Of a stretch of 64,000 nucleotides of DNA, positions 49,479-59,285 are shown in pieces. Positions within the stretch are counted from its first letter, which is position 1. Each line of letters opens with the position of its first letter. The notes under the pieces are model-generated. The model was not told the origin of the DNA and did no database searches. It saw only the letters and a program-made list of their open reading frames with translations. A program made the translations under genes and the position numbers. This stretch comes from JAWMQL01 sp033283165 (lineage in GTDB: Bacteria > Pseudomonadota > Gammaproteobacteria > Pseudomonadales > Halieaceae), in assembly GCA_033283165.1 (NCBI GenBank), contig JAWMQL010000003.1, positions 62,001 through 126,000 of the forward strand. The letters run 5' to 3'.

Positions 49479-51113
49479 TCAGGTGATGACATCAGGTTGC
49501 TCGCGACCGGTATGGCGGCGGATACCGACCAGGGCCTCGGTCGCGCCAACCAGGCTGGCAAGCACTTTCCGGGTATCCAGTTCCAGGCGTGCCGGGTCGC
49601 GCTCGTAACGATCGAAATACACCCGCAGGGTTGCCCCCGACGTACCGGTACCGGACAGGCGCAGAACCACCCGGGCGCCGTCTTCGAACAGGATACGCAG
49701 ACCCTGCCGGCGGCTGACACTGCCGTCGACCGGGTCGGTGTACGCGAATTCGTCGGCATAGGCCACCTGGTGCCCCTCGACTTCCCGACCCCGCAGACCG
49801 GGCAGGTTGTCGCGCAGTTCCTGCACCAGCGCGGCAGCGGCTTCACCGTCCAGGCCTTCATAGTCGTGGCGGCTGAAATAGTCACGGCCATAGCGCTGCC
49901 AGTGTTCCCGCACGATGGCGCGTGCCGACTGCTTGCGCGCGGCAATGATATTGAGCCAGAACAGCACCGCCCACAATCCGTCTTTTTCCCGTATGTGAGA
50001 CGAGCCGGTACCGAAACTTTCCTCGCCACACAGGGTGATGCGCCCGGCGTCCATCAGGTTGCCGAAGAACTTCCAGCCGGTCGGGGTCTGGTAACTGTTG
50101 ATACCCAGTGTCTCCGCCACCCGGTCCACCGCGGGGCTGGTGGGCATGGACCGCGCCACACCGGCCAGGCCGTTGCTATACCCGGGCACCAGGTGCGCAT
50201 TGGCGGTCAGCACCGCCAGGGAGTCACAGGGATTGATGAACAATCCGGTACCCAAAACCATATTGCGATCGCCGTCCCCGTCGGATGCCGCACCGAAGGC
50301 GGGGGGATCGTCGCCGTTCATCAGGGCGACCAGTTCACTGGCATGGACCAGGTTGGGGTCCGGGTGACCGCCGCCAAAATCCTCCAGCGGGGTGGCATTG
50401 ATCACCGTTCCCCCGGGTGCGCCCAGACGCCGCTCCAGAATCTCCACCGCATAGGGGCCGGTTACCGCGTGCATGGCGTCGAAGCACATCGTGAAACGGG
50501 TATTGGCCAGCAGGTGACCGATGGCGTCGAAATCGAACAGGGTACCCATCAACTCGGCGTAATCCGCGACCGGGTCGATGATGTTCACCTGGCAGCCGTT
50601 CAGGTGGAACTCGGCGACCTCGTCGAGTGCAATGTCCTGGGTCATGAGCGTCAGGTAGTCTTCCACTTCCCCGCTGGCGCGATAGATGGCATCAGTGACT
50701 GCCTCGGTGGCAGGCCCGCCATTGGCGCCGTTGAACTTGACCCCGAAGTCTTCGTCCGGCCCACCGGGGTTGTGGCTGGCAGACAGCACGATGCCGCCGT
50801 CCGCGCCGTACTTGCGGATCACGCAGGACACCGCCGGCGTGGAGAGCAGGCCACCCCGGCCTATGATCAGCCGGGCGAAGCCATTGGCCGCCGCCATACG
50901 CGCGATTATCTGCACTGCCTGGCGGTTGTAGTACCGGCCGTCGCCACCGATCACCAGGCAGCGGCCGCGACAGTCGCCCAGCGCATTGAATACGGACTGG
51001 ATAAAGTTCTCCAGGTAACCCGGCCGGGTGAACTCGGCAACTTTCTTACGCAGACCCGATGTCCCGGGTTTCTGGCCGTCAAACGGTCGTGTGCTTATCT
51101 TCTTTATCGACAT
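49479..51113 (-). CDS. pgm: Phosphoglucomutase (alpha-D-glucose specific)
   Basis: A 544-residue enzyme interconverting glucose-6-phosphate and glucose-1-phosphate, giving the GlgC substrate. It has the N-terminal FDGQKPGTSGLRKKV, the phosphoserine loop LSASHNPGG, the metal-binding DGDGDRN and the sugar-binding GEESFGTGSSHIREKDG. Length matches E. coli Pgm (546). ATG 51113 is preferred; an in-frame GTG at 51119 adds two residues. Confidence 0.97.
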   Translation of the reverse strand: MSIKKISTRPFDGQKPGTSGLRKKVAEFTRPGYLENFIQSVFNALGDCRGRCLVIGGDGRYYNRQAVQIIARMAAANGFARLIIGRGGLLSTPAVSCVIRKYGADGGIVLSASHNPGGPDEDFGVKFNGANGGPATEAVTDAIYRASGEVEDYLTLMTQDIALDEVAEFHLNGCQVNIIDPVADYAELMGTLFDFDAIGHLLANTRFTMCFDAMHAVTGPYAVEILERRLGAPGGTVINATPLEDFGGGHPDPNLVHASELVALMNGDDPPAFGAASDGDGDRNMVLGTGLFINPCDSLAVLTANAHLVPGYSNGLAGVARSMPTSPAVDRVAETLGINSYQTPTGWKFFGNLMDAGRITLCGEESFGTGSSHIREKDGLWAVLFWLNIIAARKQSARAIVREHWQRYGRDYFSRHDYEGLDGEAAAALVQELRDNLPGLRGREVEGHQVAYADEFAYTDPVDGSVSRRQGLRILFEDGARVVLRLSGTGTSGATLRVYFDRYERDPARLELDTRKVLASLVGATEALVGIRRHTGREQPDVIT

Positions 51114-51134
51114 ATCCACTGTGCAAACTCGCTG

Positions 51135-52406
51135 TTATCCGACGGACCCTTCCGGCTGGCCCAGCATCCCCCGGGTCACCAGCACCACACCGCGCTCGGT
51201 AACACGAAAGCCATTGGCCCGGTCCTGCTCGGCGTCGTAACCGATAACCATGCCCTCGGGTATTTTACAGGCGCGGTCGATGATGGTGTTCCGAATACGG
51301 CAGTGGCGCCCCACCGTCACCTCCGGCAAGATCACCGACCGCTCGATACTGCAGTAGGAATTGACCCGTGTGTTGGAAAATATCACCGATTCACTGACCC
51401 GGCTACCTGAAACAATGGCACCACCGGCCACCATGGAGTCGACCGCCATACCGCGGCGGTCATCGGCATCGAACACGAACTTGGCTGGCGGCAACTGCTC
51501 CTGGTAGGTCCACAGCGGCCAGTCCTTTTCATACAGGTTCAGGGGTGGCGAGGTCCCGATCAGCTCCATGTTGGCCTGCCAGAACGAGTCCAGCGTCCCC
51601 ACATCGCGCCAGTAGGCCTTGCCCCCGGTTTCCGGGTCGCGGAACGGGTAGGCGTGCACGTGGAAATTCTCGATGATGGCAGGGAGTATGTCATTGCCGA
51701 AATCGTGCGAGGATTTCACATTGCCCGCGTCCTTGATCAGCAGGTCAAACAGAAACTCGGTGTTGAAAATGTAGTTGCCCATGGACGCCAGGGTCAGCCC
51801 GGGCTGGCCCGGGATTTCTGCCGGTTCGGCCGGTTTTTCCTGGAATTCGATGACCCGGCTGTCGTCACCCACCTTCATCACCCCGAAGGCGTTGGCCGCC
51901 TCCTCTACGGGCACTTCCAGGCAACAGACGGTGAGGTCGGCTCCCGACTCCACGTGATCGACCAGCATGGGGCCGTAATCCATCTTGTACACGTGGTCGC
52001 CGGACAGGATCATGACATAGTCCGGCGCCTCGGAACGGATGATATCCAGGTTCTGGTAGATCGCGTCGGCGGTACCCTGGTACCAGTCATCGGAATAGCG
52101 CTGTGACGCCGGCAGAATCTCCACGTATTCGCCGAGCTCCTTCTTGAAATAGCTCCAGCCCCGCACCAGGTGGCGCACCAGGGAGTGCGCCTTGTACTGG
52201 GTCAATACGCCGATCCGGCGGATACCCGAGTTGACGCAGTTGGACAGGGGAAAATCGATGATCCGGTACTTGCCGCCAAAATACAGCGCCGGCTTGGCGC
52301 GCCAGCTGGTCAGTTCGTACAGGCGCGAGCCGCGTCCACCGGCCAGGACCAGGGCCATGGTATTGCGGGTCAGGCGGCTGACATAGCGCGGATTCTGGTC
52401 TTCCAT
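51135..52406 (-). CDS. glgC: Glucose-1-phosphate adenylyltransferase
   Basis: A 423-residue enzyme making ADP-glucose from glucose-1-phosphate and ATP, the committed step of glycogen synthesis. Motifs: LVLAGGRGSRLYELTSWRAKPA, FGGKYRIIDFPLSNCVNSGI, the WYQGTADA segment, the catalytic Asp in ILSGDHVYKMDY, EFQEKPAEP, and a C-terminal left-handed beta-helix (RHCRIRNTIIDRACKIPEG). It is normally allosterically regulated by fructose-1,6-bisphosphate or pyruvate and AMP. A 55-bp gap separates it from glgP. Confidence 0.97.
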   Translation of the reverse strand: MEDQNPRYVSRLTRNTMALVLAGGRGSRLYELTSWRAKPALYFGGKYRIIDFPLSNCVNSGIRRIGVLTQYKAHSLVRHLVRGWSYFKKELGEYVEILPASQRYSDDWYQGTADAIYQNLDIIRSEAPDYVMILSGDHVYKMDYGPMLVDHVESGADLTVCCLEVPVEEAANAFGVMKVGDDSRVIEFQEKPAEPAEIPGQPGLTLASMGNYIFNTEFLFDLLIKDAGNVKSSHDFGNDILPAIIENFHVHAYPFRDPETGGKAYWRDVGTLDSFWQANMELIGTSPPLNLYEKDWPLWTYQEQLPPAKFVFDADDRRGMAVDSMVAGGAIVSGSRVSESVIFSNTRVNSYCSIERSVILPEVTVGRHCRIRNTIIDRACKIPEGMVIGYDAEQDRANGFRVTERGVVLVTRGMLGQPEGSVG

Positions 52407-52461
52407 GGTGTTCTCTCTCCCGTTGCAGCGTCAGTGGCAGGGTGTCGGACTGTCCGCGGTG

Positions 52462-54906
52462 TCACTTGAACCAGATCTCATCGCGGTACTCCCCTATGGT
52501 GCGGTCGCTGGAAAAACGCCCGCTGGCGGCGGTATTGAGTATGCTCATGCGGGACCAGCTGCCCGGGTCGGCAAAGGTCCCGCAAACCCGCCGTTGGGTA
52601 TCAATATAGCTCCTGAAATCCGCGGCGGTCATCCACAGGTCGCCGGGGCTGCGAATGGCGGCGATGATGGGCTCGAAGATGCCGGCTTCCAGCAGGTTGA
52701 AATGGCCGCATTCGATCAGGTTCATCACCCGCGCCAGGTCCGCGTCCTGCTCGATCAGGCTATCCGGGCGGTATTCCCTGCGCATGGTCTCGACCTCGCT
52801 GGCGCTGAGCCCGAACAGGAAGAAATTCTCCTCGCCCACCGCCTCGCGAATCTCGATGTTGGCGCCGTCCAGGGTGCCGATCGTCACCGCGCCGTTCATC
52901 ATGAATTTCATGTTACCGGTGCCGGAGGCCTCTTTGCCCGCAGTGGATATCTGCTCCGAGAGGTCGGTGCCGGGGCAGATGGTCTCCATGACTGTGACCC
53001 GGTAATCCGGGATAAAGGCCACCCGCAGCCAGTCAGCCAGGCGCGGGTCGCGGTTGACTACCCGGGCGACGTTGTTGATCAGCTTGATAATCAGTTTCGC
53101 CATGGCGTAACCGGGCGCCGCCTTGCCGCCGAACAGGACGCAGCGCGGCGCCAGGCCCGTGGTGTCCCCGCGCAGAACCCGGTCGTACAGGTGTATCACG
53201 TGCAGGACATTCAGCAGCTGGCGCTTGTACTCGTGGATGCGCTTCACCTGCACGTCGAACATCATGTCGAGGCCGAAGCGCACGCCGCAGTGTCTTTCGA
53301 CCAGCGCTGCCAGCCGCTCCTTGTTGCCCCGTTTAACCGCCGCAAAGCGCGCCGCAAAGTCCGCGTCGTCGGCGTAGCCCCTGAGTGCCTGCAACTGGTC
53401 CAGGTCGGCCAGCCAACCCTCACCGATCGTCTCGTCGAGCAGGGATTTCAGACCCGGGTTGCAGTGGGCGAGCCAGCGCCGGGGCGTCACCCCGTTGGTC
53501 TTGTTGTTGAACTTGTCAGGGTAGAAGTCGTAAAAATCCCTGAACAGGCCCTGCTTCAGCAACTCGGTATGCAGGGCAGCGACCCCGTTCACCGATTGGC
53601 TGCCGACAATGGCCAGGTAGGCCATGCGAATCCGCGGGTTATCTCCCTCCTCGATAATGGACATACGCCGCTGGCGGTCGCTGTCGCCCGGCCAGCGCGC
53701 CGCAACCTCGGTCAGGAAGCGCGCATTGATCTCGTAGACGATATCCATCAGGCGCGGCAGCAGCTCGCTGAACAGGCTGACCGACCAGGTCTCCAGCGCC
53801 TCGGGGAGCAGGGTGTGATTGGTATACGCCATGGTCTGGCTGGTATTCTCCCAGGCCTCTTCCCAGCCCATTCCGCACTCATCCATCAGCAGGCGCATCA
53901 GTTCCGCCACCGCCACGGTGGGATGGGTGTCGTTGAGTTGAAAGCCGTTGCCGGCGGCAAAGCCGCTGAAATCGTTGCCATGCGCCCGAACCCAGCGCTG
54001 CAGCACGTCCTGCAGGCTGGCGGAGGCCAGGAAATACTGCTGCCGCAGGCGCAATTCCTTGCCCTGCTCACTGGCGTCGTTGGGGTACAACACCATGGTG
54101 ATCTCCTCGGCCTGGTTCTTCGCCGCCACCGCGTCGGTATAACTGCCGGCGTTGAATTCCTCCAGGTCGAACTCGTCCGTGGCCTCGGCCTTCCACAGGC
54201 GCAGCGTGTTCACCGTGCCGTTGCGGTAGCCCGGTACCGGGATGTCGTAGGGTATCGCCAATACGTCGTGGGTATCCACCCAGCGCGCCCGCAAGCCACC
54301 CCCGTTATCGCGGTAGTAATCGGTGCGGCCGAAAAAGCGGATCCGGCGGGTGTCTTCGGGGCATTCTATTTCCCAGGGGTTACCCTTGCGCAGCCAGCGG
54401 TCCGGGGTTTCCACCTGGTAGCCGTTCTCGATTCGCTGGTGGAACATGCCGTACTGATAGCGAATGCCGTAGCCGGTGACCGGCAGGTTCAGGCTGGCGC
54501 AGCTGTCCAGGAAACAGGCCGCCAGGCGACCCAGGCCGCCATTCCCCAGCCCGGCGTCGACCTCCTCGTCCTCCAGCGCCTCCAGGGAGCAGGCGTACTC
54601 GGTCAGTGCGGACCGCACCGGCTCCTCGATGTCGAGGTTCAGCAGCGCGTTGTTGAGACTCCGGCCCATCAGGAACTCCAGCGACAGGTAGTTGATGCTC
54701 TTTGCGCCCTCCTGCTGCTGCCGTTCCCGGGTAGCGCGCCAGTTCGCCACCAGCCGGTCGCGCACGGTGTGCACCAGAGCCTGGTACAGGTAGTGATGCG
54801 AACTTTTACTGTCATCCCGTCCGAAGGTCAGCGTATAGTGGCGCTGCAGGCTCTGATCTATTCGTTCAGTTTCGGGCCCGTCACTCTCGTTCACGATCTG
54901 GTTCAT
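52462..54906 (-). CDS. glgP: Glycogen/maltodextrin phosphorylase (GT35, PLP-dependent)
   Basis: An 814-residue enzyme that releases glucose-1-phosphate from alpha-1,4-glucan ends. The PLP lysine is in EASGTGNMKFMMNGAVTIGTLDGAN. The N-terminus contains KSINYLSLEFLMGRSL and the GNGGLGRLAACFLDS of the family. ATG 54906 overlaps the glgX stop (ATGA), so it is preferred over the longer frame to 54927. Length matches E. coli GlgP/MalP. Confidence 0.97.
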   Translation of the reverse strand: MNQIVNESDGPETERIDQSLQRHYTLTFGRDDSKSSHHYLYQALVHTVRDRLVANWRATRERQQQEGAKSINYLSLEFLMGRSLNNALLNLDIEEPVRSALTEYACSLEALEDEEVDAGLGNGGLGRLAACFLDSCASLNLPVTGYGIRYQYGMFHQRIENGYQVETPDRWLRKGNPWEIECPEDTRRIRFFGRTDYYRDNGGGLRARWVDTHDVLAIPYDIPVPGYRNGTVNTLRLWKAEATDEFDLEEFNAGSYTDAVAAKNQAEEITMVLYPNDASEQGKELRLRQQYFLASASLQDVLQRWVRAHGNDFSGFAAGNGFQLNDTHPTVAVAELMRLLMDECGMGWEEAWENTSQTMAYTNHTLLPEALETWSVSLFSELLPRLMDIVYEINARFLTEVAARWPGDSDRQRRMSIIEEGDNPRIRMAYLAIVGSQSVNGVAALHTELLKQGLFRDFYDFYPDKFNNKTNGVTPRRWLAHCNPGLKSLLDETIGEGWLADLDQLQALRGYADDADFAARFAAVKRGNKERLAALVERHCGVRFGLDMMFDVQVKRIHEYKRQLLNVLHVIHLYDRVLRGDTTGLAPRCVLFGGKAAPGYAMAKLIIKLINNVARVVNRDPRLADWLRVAFIPDYRVTVMETICPGTDLSEQISTAGKEASGTGNMKFMMNGAVTIGTLDGANIEIREAVGEENFFLFGLSASEVETMRREYRPDSLIEQDADLARVMNLIECGHFNLLEAGIFEPIIAAIRSPGDLWMTAADFRSYIDTQRRVCGTFADPGSWSRMSILNTAASGRFSSDRTIGEYRDEIWFK

Positions 54907-57038
54907 TGTTTGTCCTCGTTTCGCCACAGGTCACTGCCTGCCACTTCGGGCACGGGACCGGCGGTCAGTATTTGCATGGAGCACGCCGCCACGGACAGCG
55001 TGGTCAGGCCGGGCACCGGGGCTATCCCGGGCTCACCGCCAGGCCGGGCGGTATCGGCGAACAGGCACCAGTCGCCCGCAGACGACAGCGGCAGGGTGAA
55101 CGCCTGTGGCTCCTGCCCGGCATTGAATATCACCAGCAGGTAGCGAGGCTGCGAGCCGGCGTTGGCGGCGGTTTCGGTCAACAGGTATCCGAGCAGGCGG
55201 TTGTGATGCTCGTGCCAGTGTTCCTCGCGCATCGGCCTGCCGTCGCCGTTGAGCCACTGGATGCTGTCATCGTGCGGATCATCGGGCAGGTGGCGGTAGA
55301 CATCGGCCTGCAGGACGGGAAAGTGTCGTCGCAGGGACAGCAGTCTGCGGGTGAACGCAGTCAGGGCCGCGCCCTCCGGGCCGACGGCTTCCCAGTCGAT
55401 CCAGTTCAGGCGGTTGTCCTGGCAGTAGGCGTTGTTGTTGCCCTGCTGGGTGCGCCCCAGTTCATCTCCCGCCAACAGCATGGGCACGCCCTGGGACACG
55501 GCCAGGGTCGCCAGGAAATTGCGCTGCTGCTGCCAGCGCCGGCCGTCGATGACCGGATCCTCACTGGGCCCTTCCACCCCCTGGTTGGCACTCAGGTTTT
55601 CCCGGTGCCCGTCGTTGTTGTCCTCCAGGTTGGCCTCGTTGTGCCGCCGGCTGTAGCTCACCAGGTCACGCAGGGTGAAGCCGTCGTGGCTGGTGATGAA
55701 ATTAATGCTGGCGTAGGGGCGCCGGCCCGCGTGCTCGAAGATGTCCCCGGAGCCGTGCAGTCGGCGCGCCAGTTCCGGCAGCTGGCCGTCATCGCCGCGC
55801 CAGTAGCGGCGCACCGTATCGCGATAGCGGTCGTTCCACTCACACCAGCCCGGGGGGAAATGACCCAGCTGGTAGCCGCCCGGGCCCACGTCCCAGGGCT
55901 CGGCGATCAGCTTGCAGGAACTCAGCAAGGGGTCCTGGGAAACCACCTGGAAGAAGGTCGCGTCCGGCGCGTACCCGCGCTCCCCGCGGCCCAGCACCGG
56001 GGCGAGATCGAAGCGGAAACCGTCCACCCCCATCGCGCCAGCCCAGTAGCGCAGGCTGTCGGTGACCAGTTGCAGCACCCGCGGGTGGCGCATATTGAGG
56101 GTGTTACCGCAGCCGCTGTCGTTGATATAAAAGCGCGGATCGCCCGGCATCAGCTGGTAGTAGGACAGGTTGTCGATGCCGCGGAAACTGAGGGTGGGAC
56201 CGAGATGATTGCCCTCGCAGCTGTGGTTGTAGACCACGTCCAGGATCACCTCCAGCCCGGCCTCGTGGAAACGATCGACCATCTGCCGGAACTGTGCTGG
56301 CTCGCCCTCCCCCAGGTAGGCGGGGTGCGGCGCAAAGTAAGACAGCGTGTTGTAACCCCAGTAATTGCTCAGGCCCTTCCGGTACAACAGGTGCTCATCG
56401 ATGAAGGCATGCACCGGCAGCAGTTCCACGCTGGTGATACCGAGCGCTTTCAGGTAGTCGATGACCGCCGGCTGGGACAGCCCGTCGAAGGTGCCGCGCA
56501 GGGACTCCGGCACGTCGGGGTGCAGCATGGTGAATCCGCGCACGTGGGTTTCATACACCACGGTCTGGCGCCGCGGCACCAGAACGGTATCGGCATTGTT
56601 ACACCAGGCCGGCTGCACTTCGATCACGCCCCGGGGGACCCAGGCGGCATTGTCGCGGCGGTCCATGACCATATCCTGTGCCGGGTCGTCGGCGGGGTAA
56701 CCGAGATTGGCGTCGTGCCACCGGTAACGTCCCTGCAGGCGGGTTGCGTAGGGATCCAGCAACAGCTTGTGGGGATTGAACCGGTGCCCGGCCTGCGGCT
56801 CGTAGGGACCGTGCACGCGGTAGCCGTAACAGGTACCGACAGGCAGGTCCGGCACGTAGCCGTGCCAGATGTCATGGGTTTTTTCCGGCAGCGTCAGGCG
56901 CGCGAGTTCGCGCTTCCCGGCAGGGTCATAGAGACACAACTCCACCGCTTCCGCGTGCTCGCTGAACAGCGCAAAATTGGCGCCTGCACCATCATGGAGC
57001 ACGCCCAGGGGGCGCGGCTCGCCCGCGGTGATTTCCAT
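54903..57038 (-). CDS. glgX: Glycogen debranching enzyme (GH13, isoamylase type)
   Basis: A 711-residue alpha-1,6-glucosidase that removes branch stubs left by phosphorylase. It has an N-terminal CBM48-like domain (GANFALFSEHAEAVELCLYD), ILDVVYNHSCEGN, the nucleophile GVDGFRFDLAPVLG, the acid/base KLIAEPWDVGPGGYQ and NFITSHDGFTLRDL with the third carboxylate. Length near E. coli GlgX (657). Three bp separate it from glgB upstream; its stop overlaps the glgP start. Confidence 0.97.
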   Translation of the reverse strand: MEITAGEPRPLGVLHDGAGANFALFSEHAEAVELCLYDPAGKRELARLTLPEKTHDIWHGYVPDLPVGTCYGYRVHGPYEPQAGHRFNPHKLLLDPYATRLQGRYRWHDANLGYPADDPAQDMVMDRRDNAAWVPRGVIEVQPAWCNNADTVLVPRRQTVVYETHVRGFTMLHPDVPESLRGTFDGLSQPAVIDYLKALGITSVELLPVHAFIDEHLLYRKGLSNYWGYNTLSYFAPHPAYLGEGEPAQFRQMVDRFHEAGLEVILDVVYNHSCEGNHLGPTLSFRGIDNLSYYQLMPGDPRFYINDSGCGNTLNMRHPRVLQLVTDSLRYWAGAMGVDGFRFDLAPVLGRGERGYAPDATFFQVVSQDPLLSSCKLIAEPWDVGPGGYQLGHFPPGWCEWNDRYRDTVRRYWRGDDGQLPELARRLHGSGDIFEHAGRRPYASINFITSHDGFTLRDLVSYSRRHNEANLEDNNDGHRENLSANQGVEGPSEDPVIDGRRWQQQRNFLATLAVSQGVPMLLAGDELGRTQQGNNNAYCQDNRLNWIDWEAVGPEGAALTAFTRRLLSLRRHFPVLQADVYRHLPDDPHDDSIQWLNGDGRPMREEHWHEHHNRLLGYLLTETAANAGSQPRYLLVIFNAGQEPQAFTLPLSSAGDWCLFADTARPGGEPGIAPVPGLTTLSVAACSMQILTAGPVPEVAGSDLWRNEDKQ

Positions 57039-57041
57039 CAG

Positions 57042-59285
57042 TCAGTCCTGCACCCCTTTGCCGGGTTGATAGGCCAATACCAGGGCCGCCAGGGGCGGCA
57101 CCGTGAGTTCTAGCGAGCAAGGCTGGCCGTCACAGGGAATTTCGGCGCCTGTCACGCCGCCCCGATTACCCTGACCACTGCCGCCATACTCCCTGGCATC
57201 GGTATTTATGCATTCTTCGTACCAACCCGGCAGCGGCACCCCTATCCGGTAGCCGTGGTGCGGTTGTGGCGTCATGTTCGCCACGACCACCACCGGGGGC
57301 GCCTCCTCGTCACCCCGGCGCAGCCAGGCGAACAGTGAGAGTTCGCGGCGGTCGTGCTGCAACCACTGGAAACCACCGGCCTCGCAATCGCGCTGGTGCA
57401 GGGCGGGTTGCGACCGGTATACCCGGTTCAGATCGCGTACCAGCCACTGCATCCCCTGGTGCAGGGGCCGCTCCAGCAGGTGCCAGTCCAGGCTGGTATC
57501 GTGATTCCACTCCCGCCACTGGGCAAACTCGATGCCCATGAACAGCAGTTTTTTCCCGGGGTGCGCCCACATGAAGGCGAGGTAGGCGCGCAGGTTGGCG
57601 AATTTCTGCCACTCGTCGCCGGGCATCTTGTTCACCATCGAGCGCTTGCCGTGCACCACCTCGTCGTGGCTCAGGGAGAGAATGAAATTCTCGTCCCAGG
57701 CGTAGACGATACTGAAGCTCATCTCGTCGTGATGGTACTGGCGGTGGATCGGCTCCCGTTCCATATAGCGCAGGCTGTCGTTCATCCAGCCCATATTCCA
57801 CTTGAAACCAAAACCCAGGCCACCCGTATCGACGGGCCGCGACACGCCCGGCCAGGCGGTCGACTCTTCCGCCACCATCATGATGCCGGGGTGACGGGCA
57901 TAGACGCGCCGGTTGACTGACTGCAGCATGTGGATCGCTTCCAGGTTCTCCCGCCCCCCGTGGGGATTGGGCAGCCACTGGCCATCCTCGCGGCTGTAAT
58001 CCAGGTACAGCATGGAGGCCACCGCGTCGACCCGCAGGCCGTCCAGGTGAAACTCTTCCAGCCAGTAATTGGCATTGCTGACCAGGTAGCTCAGCACCTC
58101 GCCGCGGCCGTAATTGTAAATCAGGGTATTCCAGTCCGGGTGAAAACCCCGGCGCGGGTCCAGGTGCTCGTAGAGTGCGCTGCCGTCGAAGCGTCCCAGC
58201 CCGTGCGGGTCGGTGGGAAAGTGCCCCGGCACCCAGTCCAGCAGCACACCGATATCCTGCTGGTGACACGCATTGACAAATTGGCGGAACTCGTCCGGTG
58301 TGCCATAGCGTATGGTCGGGGCGTACATGCCAATCGGCTGGTAACCCCATGAACCGTCGAACGGATATTCACTCACCGGCATCAGCTGGATATGGGTGAA
58401 ACCCTGCGCCTGCACGTAGGGAATCAACTCGTCCGCCAGCTCGAGGTAGCTCAGGTAACGGTTGCCCTCCTCCGCCTTGCGCCGCCAGGAACCGGCGTGC
58501 ACCTCGTAAATAGACACGGGACGCTGCACCTGTTGCTGCCCGGCCCGGCGCTGCATCCAGTCGTCGTCATCCCACGAAAACCCCGACGACAACACGACCC
58601 GGGACGCGGTCTCGGGGGGGTGCTGCATGGAGCGCGCGTAGGGGTCGGCCTTGAGCGGCAGCAGGCGCCCCCCGGCATCGAGAATCTCGTATTTATACAG
58701 GGCCTGGTCCTGCACGCCGGGGACGAAAATCTCCCACACACCGCACCCGGGATGTTTCCGCATGCCGTGCTGGCGCCCGTCCCAACCGTTGAAATCCGCG
58801 ACCACCGCGACCCGGCTGGCCCCGGGGGCCCAGACCGAAAACAACACCCCCTGTACCCCGTCGATCGCTGTCCCCTCGGCACCCAGGCGGCGCCAGGCAA
58901 ACTCCTCGGTACCCTCACTGAAGTAATAATAATCCGCGTCCTCCCGGCAGGCGGGAAACCGGTAGGGATCCTCCAGTTGCTGGCGATGATCACCGGCCGA
59001 CACCTCCAGGCTGTATGCGAAGCGCCGGCGGCGCCGCGTCAGAACCGCCTCGAACAGGCCGTCGGGATGGATTCGGTTCATGGTGATCAGCGTGCGACCG
59101 CTGTCGCGGTCGGTCACTGCGACGGCATCGGCCCAGGGTAGCAGCGCGCGAACGACCAGGCCCGGTCCCACCGGATTGTCATGCAGGCCAAGGAGCGCGA
59201 AGCTGTCCCCGTGACGCCCGTTCACCAGGGCCTCGATCTGCGCGTCTTCCAGGGTCGCCGAGTGAGGTCGCCGGGTTTTGCTCAT
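57042..59285 (-). CDS. glgB: 1,4-alpha-glucan branching enzyme (GH13_9)
   Basis: A 747-residue enzyme creating alpha-1,6 branches. It has N-terminal beta-sandwich modules including LLGLHDNPVGPGLVVRALLPWA, then FSVWAPGASRVAVVADFNGWD. Catalytic residues are in GLRVDAVASMLYLDYSR (nucleophile Asp) and MVAEESTAWPGVS (acid/base Glu), plus SLSHDEVVHGK. ATG 59285 overlaps the malQ stop (ATGA). Typical length (E. coli 728). Confidence 0.98.
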   Translation of the reverse strand: MSKTRRPHSATLEDAQIEALVNGRHGDSFALLGLHDNPVGPGLVVRALLPWADAVAVTDRDSGRTLITMNRIHPDGLFEAVLTRRRRRFAYSLEVSAGDHRQQLEDPYRFPACREDADYYYFSEGTEEFAWRRLGAEGTAIDGVQGVLFSVWAPGASRVAVVADFNGWDGRQHGMRKHPGCGVWEIFVPGVQDQALYKYEILDAGGRLLPLKADPYARSMQHPPETASRVVLSSGFSWDDDDWMQRRAGQQQVQRPVSIYEVHAGSWRRKAEEGNRYLSYLELADELIPYVQAQGFTHIQLMPVSEYPFDGSWGYQPIGMYAPTIRYGTPDEFRQFVNACHQQDIGVLLDWVPGHFPTDPHGLGRFDGSALYEHLDPRRGFHPDWNTLIYNYGRGEVLSYLVSNANYWLEEFHLDGLRVDAVASMLYLDYSREDGQWLPNPHGGRENLEAIHMLQSVNRRVYARHPGIMMVAEESTAWPGVSRPVDTGGLGFGFKWNMGWMNDSLRYMEREPIHRQYHHDEMSFSIVYAWDENFILSLSHDEVVHGKRSMVNKMPGDEWQKFANLRAYLAFMWAHPGKKLLFMGIEFAQWREWNHDTSLDWHLLERPLHQGMQWLVRDLNRVYRSQPALHQRDCEAGGFQWLQHDRRELSLFAWLRRGDEEAPPVVVVANMTPQPHHGYRIGVPLPGWYEECINTDAREYGGSGQGNRGGVTGAEIPCDGQPCSLELTVPPLAALVLAYQPGKGVQD

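Noticed and set aside
52405..57113. Very long open frames on the plus strand opposite glgP, glgX and malQ (up to 912 codons)
   Set aside because: They are antisense to highly conserved glycogen enzymes, lack any domain and arise from high GC at third positions.
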